Origin: an uncultured Aquimarina sp.
GTDB lineage: Bacteria > Bacteroidota > Bacteroidia > Flavobacteriales > Flavobacteriaceae
DNA length: 64,000 nucleotides
NCBI GenBank assembly: GCA_947496355.1
Contig: CANMCO010000005.1
Location: 1-64,000 of the forward strand
Direction of reading: 5' to 3'
Below the pieces are notes generated by a model. That model saw only the letters and a program-made list of their open reading frames with translations. It was not told where the DNA came from and ran no database searches. Position 1 is the first letter of the stretch; each line of letters starts with the position of its first letter. Shown here in pieces: positions 47,472 to 55,180 of this stretch. The translations under genes and the position numbers were made by a program.

Positions 47472-48185
47472 TTAAAATTGTACGATTCTGCTATTATATG
47501 CTTTTGATGGACTTACTCCCAAAACATTCTTAAAGGAATTACTAAAATGAGCTTGGTCAAAAAAACCATTTTGAAGTGATGTTTCTGTCAAATTTTTATT
47601 TTCACTTAGATAAAGCTGGATAGCTTTTCGCAGTTTACTCCACACAAGGTATTTCTTTAAAGAAACACCTAATTGTTCTTTGAATAGATGTGACAATCTG
47701 CTTTCAGAAAGATATACTTTTGAAGTTAAAGAACTAATCAGTGTTGCGTATTCAATTTCTTCATTTTCAATAATTACAAGACATTTTTTAATTCGCTCGT
47801 CTGTTGGGTCTTTAAGATTATTTTTTTGAGCGAATAATTTAATATCTTGAAATAGGCTTTCTTTTTGAAGAAACTCTTCTTTTAAAAAATAGCCATGAGG
47901 TAATTTGATTCCTAATTTTTTAAAAAATTCGCGTAGTTCCTGATTGTTACTTTCTACCATCAGTATTTTAACAACGCAACTTTGTGAGAAAACTTGATGC
48001 TTGATATTTGAATCTATTATTGCAAAAACCAGATTTTCTGATTTTTGGTTGTTGATACTTAAGGTGAATGTTCCTTCAATTGCTATTATGATTTCCGTAA
48101 CAGGGTGCGAATGGTTTTCAGTATTCAAGTCATTAAACTCGAAACTATAGATTCCTTTTCGTATGTCAAAATCATAAATTTTCAT
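47472..48185 (-). CDS. AraC-family transcriptional regulator
   Basis: Protein of 237 aa. The N-terminal half is a cupin-like sensor (ENHSHPVTEIIIAIEGTFTL) and the C-terminal ~100 residues contain two helix-turn-helix units (VYLSESRLSHLFKEQLG; TETSLQNGFFDQAHFSNSF, then GVSPSKAY). The target genes and the effector are unknown. It stands 40 bases upstream of the GNAT gene and might regulate it. Confidence 0.92.
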   Translation of the reverse strand: MKIYDFDIRKGIYSFEFNDLNTENHSHPVTEIIIAIEGTFTLSINNQKSENLVFAIIDSNIKHQVFSQSCVVKILMVESNNQELREFFKKLGIKLPHGYFLKEEFLQKESLFQDIKLFAQKNNLKDPTDERIKKCLVIIENEEIEYATLISSLTSKVYLSESRLSHLFKEQLGVSLKKYLVWSKLRKAIQLYLSENKNLTETSLQNGFFDQAHFSNSFKNVLGVSPSKAYNSRIVQF

Positions 48186-48248
48186 CGAATGGTAGGTAGT
48201 ATTTTAAATGGCGTACAAGACCAAATATACGAATCAAGGTAAAGTTTT

Positions 48249-48887
48249 TTATTCTTTTAGTTCTACATAAATTGGTGTTCCCAGGATAATATTTTTAGTA
48301 TCCGTTTCTATGTGATAGAGTTTTTTGGCCAAGAAGCTTAGGTTTTGTTCTGGCCCATCCACTTGTTCTATTGACTTTTTTAAGATTTTAGTAAGATTTT
48401 CAGGAGTCCATGGGCTTTTATTTGTTGGGATTATATCATTATGATGTTTTAAAATCTCATTCACATATTTTAAAAAGTAATAATTGGGTGATAATTCTCC
48501 TAAATGTAAAACCTTTTCAGGGTCAGAAATTCCAATTATATTTTTTGTTCTACCTATTAAAATCAGTACAGATTCATCTGTTTCTGTTTTAAAAAAAGTC
48601 AAGTCCGAAGCGTAGTTTTTAAATATTCCGTAAGTCATTAAGGATTCTCCTTTAAAATAACTACCAGGATAATCTATAGACCCTATATCTTCTTTCTTTG
48701 CAATATAATTCTCTACAATCTTCATCATTGAAAACAAAGTATCCTTTTCAATTTGATCTTTGAATGAAACGCTGAATATCTTCAAATCTAATTTTAGTTC
48801 TGTCGCAATCCTCTCTTTTTCTGAGTGCGGTATTTGCGGGAAAAGCATTTCGATTTTTGATTGCGACAAGTAGAGATAATACTTCAT
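48249..48887 (-). CDS. DUF7019-like hypothetical protein
   Basis: Protein of 212 aa opening with MKYYLYLSQSKIEMLFPQIP, resembling a family of cytosolic bacterial proteins (DUF7019, assignment tentative). It continues with helical and beta segments (VLILIGRTKNIIGISDPEKV) and no recognised catalytic motif. It lies between a palindromic repeat and the AraC gene, within the co-oriented array. Confidence 0.6.
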   Translation of the reverse strand: MKYYLYLSQSKIEMLFPQIPHSEKERIATELKLDLKIFSVSFKDQIEKDTLFSMMKIVENYIAKKEDIGSIDYPGSYFKGESLMTYGIFKNYASDLTFFKTETDESVLILIGRTKNIIGISDPEKVLHLGELSPNYYFLKYVNEILKHHNDIIPTNKSPWTPENLTKILKKSIEQVDGPEQNLSFLAKKLYHIETDTKNIILGTPIYVELKE

Positions 48888-48903
48888 ATGATCATATTTT
48901 GCT

Positions 48904-48988
48904 TAACAGCTTTATGAATAAAACGTAACGTGCAAAAAGATACTACATTTTTGTTTTAGTACTTATTAGCTATGTCTTATACACTTTA
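48904..48988 (-). repeat. attC-like imperfect palindrome R3
   Basis: Read on the minus strand it runs AAAGTGTATAAGACATAGC ... CGTTACGTTTTATTCATAAA, then GCTGTTAAGC. The interior shares GCTAATAAGT and CTTTTTGCACG with the element at 57179-57374. The terminal GTTAAGC matches the integron core GTTRRRY exactly. The kinase gene's stop codon (48970-48972) is inside the repeat. Confidence 0.65.
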
Positions 48989-49530
48989 TTAGCCAATGAT
49001 TTTATTTCCTTCATTAATTTTTTCGTTTTGTCATTCAATTCCATATCGCCATCTATTCTCAAAACCTTACAATCAAGTAGTTCGATCCAATTATTATGAA
49101 CTTTAAAAGATCTGCCGTCAAAATTTGGGTTTTCATATTGATTCGCCCATTGCAGGAACGCTTTTGAATTCTGCCAAATATTTTTATCTGTTAGAAGCTT
49201 TTCTCCATAACGTTCAGTTTCTCTATTTTCGAGCCGTTTCATTCTTTCCTTATTATCCAATCGGATAAAAATTGCTAAATCAAATAATGTTTCCCATTCC
49301 TTTCCCCAACTTACCATAGAACCACTTATGATAACATTTTCAAACTTTTCAAAATCAACTTTTAGATTCTTATTTCGTTCGATTAATGGTATTTTTTCTT
49401 GAAAAGGTGGCTCGGTCTTTTTCCAATAATAATCGTCAACGTCCAAATGAACAAAACTTGTCTTTTTTTCAATTTCCTTTGCCAGAGTTGTTGTTCCAGA
49501 ACCGGACGCTCCAAATATTAAAATCTTCAT
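48970..49530 (-). CDS. P-loop adenylate kinase-like protein
   Basis: Protein of 186 aa with Walker A GASGSGTTTLAKEI (residues 7-20), the DVDDYYWKKTEPPF substrate-type segment and a lid-like RLENRETERYGEK region. It belongs to the small AAA/adenylate kinase-like NTPases often annotated as topology-modulation or shikimate kinase-like proteins. Substrate unknown. The C-terminal VYKT and the stop codon are encoded by the adjacent palindromic repeat. Confidence 0.8.
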   Translation of the reverse strand: MKILIFGASGSGTTTLAKEIEKKTSFVHLDVDDYYWKKTEPPFQEKIPLIERNKNLKVDFEKFENVIISGSMVSWGKEWETLFDLAIFIRLDNKERMKRLENRETERYGEKLLTDKNIWQNSKAFLQWANQYENPNFDGRSFKVHNNWIELLDCKVLRIDGDMELNDKTKKLMKEIKSLANKVYKT

Positions 49531-49742
49531 TCTAAGTCAATCTGTTTTTTTATTCTGATCAAATTATGCATTAAGGTCTAAACTATGAGTAGGTGCACAA
49601 GCTAGCACTTAACTTTGCACGAACCCACTAAGGCAAAAATTCCTGCGCAATTATATGAGCACTCTAAAACAAGCAGTTATTTATAGCATCTATGAAAAAG
49701 CAGTAAGTCGAGTATCTTTAAAATGAACTAAAAATTAAAGAT

Positions 49743-50798
49743 ATGAATACTCAAATTACTGCCTCACCTAAGTTATACATTGGTATCGACATTCACAAGC
49801 GAAGTTGGAAAGTTCACTGTGCCACAGAATTGTTTTCTGGCAAATCATTTAGTATGACTCCAGATCCTGAGCAATTGCGAAAGTATGTTTCCAAGCATTT
49901 TATTGATCATCAAATAAGTGTGGCTTATGAAGCTGGATGTTGTGGCTATTACGCTCATCGTTATTTCGAGAGTTATGGTTGGCGCTCTTTGGTAGTTAAT
50001 CCAGCCGATATACATAGAAAGGGCAAGGAGAAACATACGAAAACAGATCGGATTGATGCTCAATTGATAGCTCGCGAACTCAAAGATGGTCGTTTAGAAA
50101 GTATAGTAGTACCAGATATAGAGCGCGAACAACTTCGCAGTCTTTTCAGACGTCGCAATGATTTGGTGAAGGATTTTCGTAGGGTAAAGAGTTATATCAA
50201 AATGCAATTACTTTATTTCGGTATTAAAGAACCTGAAGAGTTTGACAATGATCATTGGAGTCATAAGTATCGTAACTGGCTAGATGAGATCGTATTTAAA
50301 TATCCAACAGCGAAAGCAACTTTGGAGAGTCGTATGCGTTTTTTTCGTTTTGTAGATCAGGAATTACGTGATGTATCAACACAACTCAGGCGGTATTGTA
50401 AGGTTCATTACAAAAAGGATTATATGTTGCTTCGCAGTATACCAGGAATTGGAGGAATCGTCGCTTGTGGTATTCTTTGCGAACTGGGTGATCTTAGACG
50501 TTTTAATAATGTCAAACATTTGGCGGGTTATGTTGGTCTTGTTCCTAGTGTTCATCAAAGCGGCGGTAACCAAAGAACAATGGGAATGACGCCAAGGGCA
50601 CATCGGTTAATACGTTCTTATTTCGTTGAAGCTTCTTGGCAAGCCATACGAACAGATCCTGTAATGCAATCTTATTATCGTAAGCATATGGGCAAGAATG
50701 TAAAGAGTATCATCGTTAAGGTTGCTAGAAAACTATTGAGCAGAACCTTGGCTGTAATTAAAACAGAAACTCCTTATGAAGTAGGAGTTGTTTCATAA
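49743..50798 (+). CDS. IS110-family DEDD transposase
   Basis: Protein of 351 aa. The N-terminal RuvC-like DEDD domain has LYIGIDIHKRSWKVH (D16), E63 in AYEAGCCG and TDRIDAQLIA (D102, D105). The C-terminal domain has LRSIPGIGGIVACGIL and LAGYVGLVPSVHQSGG, with the SGG serine used for recombination in this family. It is full length and opposite in strand to all array genes. IS110 transposases use an element-encoded bridge RNA. Confidence 0.95.
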   Translation: MNTQITASPKLYIGIDIHKRSWKVHCATELFSGKSFSMTPDPEQLRKYVSKHFIDHQISVAYEAGCCGYYAHRYFESYGWRSLVVNPADIHRKGKEKHTKTDRIDAQLIARELKDGRLESIVVPDIEREQLRSLFRRRNDLVKDFRRVKSYIKMQLLYFGIKEPEEFDNDHWSHKYRNWLDEIVFKYPTAKATLESRMRFFRFVDQELRDVSTQLRRYCKVHYKKDYMLLRSIPGIGGIVACGILCELGDLRRFNNVKHLAGYVGLVPSVHQSGGNQRTMGMTPRAHRLIRSYFVEASWQAIRTDPVMQSYYRKHMGKNVKSIIVKVARKLLSRTLAVIKTETPYEVGVVS

Positions 50799-50844
50799 AA
50801 ATTAGAATTAAAAACCAATAACAAAGCTCGTCAAATAGCAGTAA

Positions 50845-50957
50845 GAACAGTATCACAAAACAACGTGGGTGTATAGGGAATCACATTTATAGCAAGTGAA
50901 CTGTTCTATTATAACGAATAATCATACAGATGCTGGTGACAACTCCAAGAAGAGTTG
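50845..50957 (+). ncRNA. Candidate bridge RNA region of the IS110 element
   Basis: The 3' noncoding region can fold into a large stem-loop with GAACAG (50845-50850) pairing with CTGTTC (50901-50906), and a second hairpin CAACTC/GAGTTG (50940-50957) with a 6-base loop. In the IS1111 branch the bridge RNA lies on this side of the transposase. The exact RNA limits and guide loops cannot be set by eye. Confidence 0.35.
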
Positions 50958-51050
50958 ATCACATATAGGATGCGGAGCACGTTATTTTAAAAAGAAAAAA
51001 GGTGGTTTAAGTCAAATAAAAAATATTAATTAACTTTAGAGAACTGGACT

Positions 51051-51080
51051 AGGGCTTTTCATAGGAGCCATTGTTGTTAG
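51051..51080 (-). repeat. Half of an attC-like palindrome (R7) at the IS edge
   Basis: On the minus strand it reads CTAACAACAATGGCTCCTAT then GAAAAGCCCT, closely matching the left end of R1 (ACAACAATGTATCCTATAAA). It begins about seven bases after the VOC gene stop. The expected complementary right half is not seen before the IS110 element. Confidence 0.5.
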
Positions 51081-51086
51081 TTCTTT

Positions 51087-51518
51087 TTATTTTTTTTCTA
51101 TAGTTGAATCGTAACAAACTAATTCGACGATATTCATTTCTGGATCTTTTAAATAGATTGATTTCCATTGTATCCAATTAAAAATTCTTGTCTCTACTTC
51201 AACCCCGTTTTTTGTAAGGGTATTTAAAATTACGTCATAATCAACCTTGTTAATTTCTAATGCTAGATGATGAAGGCTAGAATTTTTAATTTGAGGTTTT
51301 TCGCGTACTTGTCCAAAAGCTGTTGGAATAGAATTATCAAAAAGGCCTAAAATTTGTGTATGCCCTCCAAAACCTTTAGCAATCTTAAAAAAAACAAAAT
51401 TGGTATCCTCTTCAAGAATTTCTAGGCCAATTATTTTTTCATAAAATTGTTTAACTTTTCTAATATTTTCAACTAAAATTATAACCTCTCCTAAGCCTTT
51501 TATTTTATCCCCTATCAT
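51087..51518 (-). CDS. VOC-family (glyoxalase-like) protein
   Basis: Protein of 143 aa with the two-module vicinal oxygen chelate fold: VENIRKVKQFYEKIIGLEIL (15-34), SSLHHLALEI (about 81-90) and a C-terminal YLKDPEMNIVELV. His84 and Glu in the last strand are plausible metal ligands. The substrate is unknown; such small dioxygenase or resistance-type proteins are frequent gene-cassette cargo. Confidence 0.85.
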   Translation of the reverse strand: MIGDKIKGLGEVIILVENIRKVKQFYEKIIGLEILEEDTNFVFFKIAKGFGGHTQILGLFDNSIPTAFGQVREKPQIKNSSLHHLALEINKVDYDVILNTLTKNGVEVETRIFNWIQWKSIYLKDPEMNIVELVCYDSTIEKK

Positions 51519-51561
51519 ATTTTACTTTAACCATTATCTTGAATTTTACATTCTCTTAATT

Positions 51562-51687
51562 GCGCACAACATTGTATATGAAAAGCAGCCATTTTACGCA
51601 CTAGTTTTTCGGTTAAACACAGATATTAAATTTATAGTTTTCTCATCGATTACGCACCAAAATTGTTATTTTTTATATGCGTTGTGC
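51562..51687 (-). repeat. attC-like imperfect palindrome R6
   Basis: On the minus strand it starts GCACAACGCATATAAAAA and ends TTTTCATATACAATGTTGTG then CGC; the two ends are nearly reverse complements. An inner copy of TTAACCGAAAAACTAGTGCG links it to the R4 interior. It fills most of the space between the serine hydrolase stop and the VOC start. Confidence 0.65.
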
Positions 51688-51700
51688 ATGTGCTTGTATT

Positions 51701-53419
51701 TTACTTTACTATTGCTGGTAGTATATACTCTTTTAGTATTTCTCGTGGTTGATTGCCCTTCCGGTTTCTGAAATTTCCAGAGGTTATAACAACTACTGAT
51801 TCTAGCTCAGGCATTACAAAAATAAATTGACCTCCTGCTCCTCTTGCTTCAATAGATTTAATCGCTCTTCCATTGATAACATAGGTGTCGTGCCACCATA
51901 GATAACCATATTCATTTTTATCTTTTACATCTTGTAATTGCACATGTTTTGTAAACGATTCTGCTACCCAGTTTTCTGAAATAATTTGTTTTCCATTCCA
52001 TTTACCTTTATTGAGATAAAGTTGACCAAATTTAAGCAGATCTCTAGGCGTTAAAAGCATGCCACCTCCAAAATACGGTATGGTCTCAGTATCATCGGTC
52101 TGATTGATGTAATTAGTAATACCTAAAGGTGCAAATAGTTTTTCATCCATGTAAATTTGAAGAGGTTTCTCTAAGCGTTCGTTTAAACAAACACCAAGCA
52201 AAAAAGGATTGGCAGACCCATAATCGGCATAAGTTCCTGGTTCTTTTACCATAGGAGCTTCAAGAACTGTAGTTAGCCAATTCTTAGAATTATTTGAATC
52301 TTGATAATAATTTTCTGATGCCAAATTATTTACGTCTAATCCAGAGCTCATGGTCAATAGATCTTTAATTCTTATTTTAGATTTTAATGAATCTTTTGTG
52401 TATTGATATGCTTCGGGTATGAAATCATAAAGCTTTTGATCAACACTCTCTAAAATATTATCATCAATAGCTATACCTATCATGGCAGACGAAATACTCT
52501 TTGAAGCTGAACGTAAATCGTGAGGAATATTGGAGTTAAATCCATCAAAATAAGTTTCAAATACCAGCTTGTTTTCTTTTGCTATAAGAACGCTATGTGT
52601 ATTTACTAATTTTTTAGCGTGGATATTATCTATTAGCCTAACCAATTCATTTTTATTGATCCCAAAGTCATTGATATTGGTTGTAACCCAACCATCGTTT
52701 AATTTTGCAGGTGTATTGGTGTTTTGGTCTTGATCAACAGGCTCGGTTTCATATTCCCATTCGGCTTTAGAGTGCGTTAGGTTTGTCTTTGTAATAACAG
52801 TATCGGCTAATAAAATCTCTAACTCAATTATGTTTTTTAATAGTCTTGCTCTAAAATTAAATCCAGTATTACCATCTTTAAATGACAGGGTATCATTCTT
52901 CATTTTAAAATTGCCAGTCCAAGTCCCTCTAAATCTTTGGTCTCCTAAAAAAGGATAGGCAACTAGTGTTTCATCATCATTTTTCTCAATATATAAAAGG
53001 ATATCATCAGATATTAGACCGTTATCGAGCATAAAAGGGTTCCAATTTCCGGCAAACTTTTTATCACCAAGATTGTCGAAACGCACGTGATAATAAAACT
53101 TTCCAGTTTTTATAAACCCCGTTAGTTCTTGTCCATTCTCACTAATACTTAAATTAAAATATATATGGTTATTGATATTAAATTGAATGTGATCCTCGCT
53201 AGTTGATTTTAAATTTTCATCAATGAGTATTTTATCATTGGCTATGACAAGGTGATAATTATTGCCTTCTAAATTCTCTATTGCCACATTAAAATTAAAA
53301 CTACTTTTATTTGGTAAAGAACCTATCCAGTTTCCTTGATAATCTGGTGAATCTTTCTGTGCACAACCTGATAACGTTGAAAAAGTTAGAAGTACTAAAA
53401 TTATTATATATCTAAACAT
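51701..53419 (-). CDS. Serine hydrolase (beta-lactamase-family) lipoprotein
   Basis: Protein of 572 aa with lipobox LSGC. Residues 20-215 are a beta-rich domain; a linker follows, and from about 245 a class C-type serine hydrolase with SxxK motif RSASKS (S304, K307) and YGS (Y400). Members act as esterases or peptidases rather than true beta-lactamases. It is extracytoplasmic. It is one of the array genes between R6 and the PD40 gene. Confidence 0.88.
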   Translation of the reverse strand: MFRYIIILVLLTFSTLSGCAQKDSPDYQGNWIGSLPNKSSFNFNVAIENLEGNNYHLVIANDKILIDENLKSTSEDHIQFNINNHIYFNLSISENGQELTGFIKTGKFYYHVRFDNLGDKKFAGNWNPFMLDNGLISDDILLYIEKNDDETLVAYPFLGDQRFRGTWTGNFKMKNDTLSFKDGNTGFNFRARLLKNIIELEILLADTVITKTNLTHSKAEWEYETEPVDQDQNTNTPAKLNDGWVTTNINDFGINKNELVRLIDNIHAKKLVNTHSVLIAKENKLVFETYFDGFNSNIPHDLRSASKSISSAMIGIAIDDNILESVDQKLYDFIPEAYQYTKDSLKSKIRIKDLLTMSSGLDVNNLASENYYQDSNNSKNWLTTVLEAPMVKEPGTYADYGSANPFLLGVCLNERLEKPLQIYMDEKLFAPLGITNYINQTDDTETIPYFGGGMLLTPRDLLKFGQLYLNKGKWNGKQIISENWVAESFTKHVQLQDVKDKNEYGYLWWHDTYVINGRAIKSIEARGAGGQFIFVMPELESVVVITSGNFRNRKGNQPREILKEYILPAIVK

Positions 53420-53584
53420 AATTTAAGGGTTTTAGATGACAAAGGTAGATAATGACTATTCTTAGAAATTGTATGAAATTAACATCTCTAAAAAAAAATA
53501 TTCAGTCACAATGTTTATTCATATGAATGCTAACCCATATATAATTAGTATCAAAATTATGTTCCCCACATTTATTGTTACTTC

Positions 53585-54511
53585 TTAAAAATTAACTGGT
53601 TTTACTTTATTAATAACTTCTGTGCTCACCCAATAAAAGTTTGATATCTCTCCTTCTTCGTTATATCTACCAAAAAATAAATATTTGCCATCTGGAGTGA
53701 TACTAGGGCATGTTTCAGCAAAATTAGAATTGACTGTATTTCCAAGGTTAATTGGTTTTGTCCATGTTCCATCTTTCCCTTTAAAATAGACATATATATC
53801 GCTTTTTCTTTGGTCATCTTCTTTGTTTCGAGCATTTACTACTAAATAATCTTGAGATGGAGAGATAAAACCGTGAAAACCAAATTCAATTCCAACTTCT
53901 TGTGCTTTGGGGTATTTGCCATTTTTATTAGGTGCATAATACATTTTTCGTTTTGACACATTTGTATAAAAAAGATCTCCGTTTTTCGCTTGATTAGGAT
54001 AAAAAACGAAATCTTCATTTACAGGGGAATCAAGTTGTATTGCGTTACTCCAAGAATTCTCAAGACGGTTTACATACCAAGTTTTAACTGATTCTTTATG
54101 GTGAGGCAATGTAAATTCGTCATGAGCTGCAAAATAAATCTTATCACCATTTGGGTTTACAAATGGGTGCATTTCTCCAACTTTTTTGCCTTTTGTGAAA
54201 TTTGCTTTTTTAGGATTTGTCCATTTTTTGCCTTCTAGTTTTGAAAAATATATACTTGGGTCTTCGTCTTTTTTATTAGCTGAAAAATATACTTCATTTA
54301 AATCAGGAGAAAACGAAATAGCATGTTCATATCTTCCATTTAATGAAATAATACCAGGAGCAAAAATTTCAGCGGTCATTCCTGGTGGTTTTTGGCCAAA
54401 ATAGAGACCTTCTATGTGTGGAAAGCTAGAAGCGTTTTCAATATTTTCTTGAGCAAAGACAATATTTAGGGATATAACGATAGTTAGAATTAATAATTTA
54501 GTAGTTTTCAT
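53585..54511 (-). CDS. PD40-repeat secreted protein
   Basis: Protein of 308 aa with a signal peptide ending IVFAQ. Repeated PD40/WD40-like beta-propeller units are visible: ISFSPDLNEVYFSANKKDED, HPFVNPNGDKIYFAAHDE and CPSITPDGKYLFFGRYNEEG. Probably a periplasmic or surface propeller binding a protein or glycan. The ATG at 54511 is preceded by GGAG six bases upstream, an unusually good Shine-Dalgarno for this organism; the longer frame begins with TTG. Confidence 0.82.
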   Translation of the reverse strand: MKTTKLLILTIVISLNIVFAQENIENASSFPHIEGLYFGQKPPGMTAEIFAPGIISLNGRYEHAISFSPDLNEVYFSANKKDEDPSIYFSKLEGKKWTNPKKANFTKGKKVGEMHPFVNPNGDKIYFAAHDEFTLPHHKESVKTWYVNRLENSWSNAIQLDSPVNEDFVFYPNQAKNGDLFYTNVSKRKMYYAPNKNGKYPKAQEVGIEFGFHGFISPSQDYLVVNARNKEDDQRKSDIYVYFKGKDGTWTKPINLGNTVNSNFAETCPSITPDGKYLFFGRYNEEGEISNFYWVSTEVINKVKPVNF

Positions 54512-54529
54512 ATTATCTCCTTTTGTCAA

Positions 54530-54562
54530 TATGTTGCATAACGGTTTGTATAAGATTAGTTT
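54530..54562 (-). repeat. Possible attC-like half element R8
   Basis: The plus strand contains GCATAACGGTTTGTATAAG, similar to the arms of R4 (AACGGTCTAGTGTATGAAAC) and R5 (AACGGTAAATATAACAAAC). No complementary second arm is evident. It lies between the broken GNAT and PD40 genes. Confidence 0.3.
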
Positions 54563-54571
54563 TAATTCATT

Positions 54572-55098
54572 TTATCTTTTGTTATAAGTTCTTCTTTCTA
54601 ATTTATACCAAATTGCCTCTCGTATCATTTCATCATAAGGAGCTTGCTTATCATATATCATTCCTACCTTTTCCATTATCCTGATTGAAGCCTTGTTTTC
54701 AGGCAATGCTATCGCTATTATTAAATCAAGATTAAGTACGTTAAAGCCGTGATCAATAATGGCTTTAGAAGCCTCAGTTGCATAGCCCATGCCCCAGTAT
54801 TCCTTTTTGAGTCTGTACCCAAGGTCCACTTTATCAAATTCTGGCAAATATGTTAATCCCGCCCAACCAATAAATTCACTTGTTTCCTTTTGGATTAACG
54901 CTAATCTTCCATATCCATACTTCCTATAGTCATTAAGTCTTATCCTTACGCCTGTTCTATTTCCTTCAATGATTCAACAACAGGCTCCCCTGTCCATTTT
55001 TGGACCTTTGGATCAGAGTGTAACTGAAACAATTCCTCTTTATCATCAAAGGTGATTTCTCTCAATACTAACCTTTCGGTTTCAATCAAGGTTTTCAT
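54572..55098 (-). pseudogene. GNAT acetyltransferase with a frameshift
   Basis: The first part starts at the ATG 55098 (MKTLIETERLVLREITFDDK) and breaks after SLKEIEQA near 54946. A different frame continues as RIRLNDYRKYGYGRLALIQK, then FIGWAGLTYLPEFDKVDLGY and GMGYATEASKAI (acetyl-CoA motif), ending at 54572. The joined product is a normal RimJ/RimL-type GNAT of about 175 aa. The change is consistent with loss of one base around 54945-54951. It could be a true pseudogene or an assembly error. Confidence 0.82.
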
Positions 55099-55108
55099 TT
55101 TATTGCTT

Positions 55109-55173
55109 GTAACGGTAAATATAACAAACGTTGTTGTCCCGAAGGGCAACTATGTTTTGTTATATAGTGTTAC
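55109..55173 (-). repeat. Compact attC-like hairpin R5
   Basis: Sixty-five bases form one almost continuous stem: GTAAC at one end and GTTAC at the other, arms TATATAACAAAACATAGTTG and CAACAACGTTTGTTATATTT (minus strand), and the apex GCCCTTCGGGAC with a UUCG-type tetraloop. It lies 8 bases after the beta-helix stop and 11 bases before the GNAT start, so it fills the whole gap between two genes. Confidence 0.75.
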
Positions 55174-55180
55174 CACCTTT

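Larger units (their letters stand above)
49540..51050 (+). mobile_element. IS110-family insertion sequence (ends approximate)
   Basis: A single transposase gene (49743-50798) is flanked by noncoding DNA of about 200 bases on the left and about 250 bases on the right. The family lacks classical terminal inverted repeats and target duplications, so ends are only bracketed by the kinase start and the half palindrome at 51051. A short direct match, AGCAGTAAG ... AGTATC, occurs at 49699 and 50837. Confidence 0.7.

Noticed and set aside
49743..50798. Integron integrase or other tyrosine recombinase for the array
   Set aside because: The only recombinase-like gene is an IS110 DEDD transposase; no tyrosine recombinase motif (R...HxxR...Y) was found in the window.
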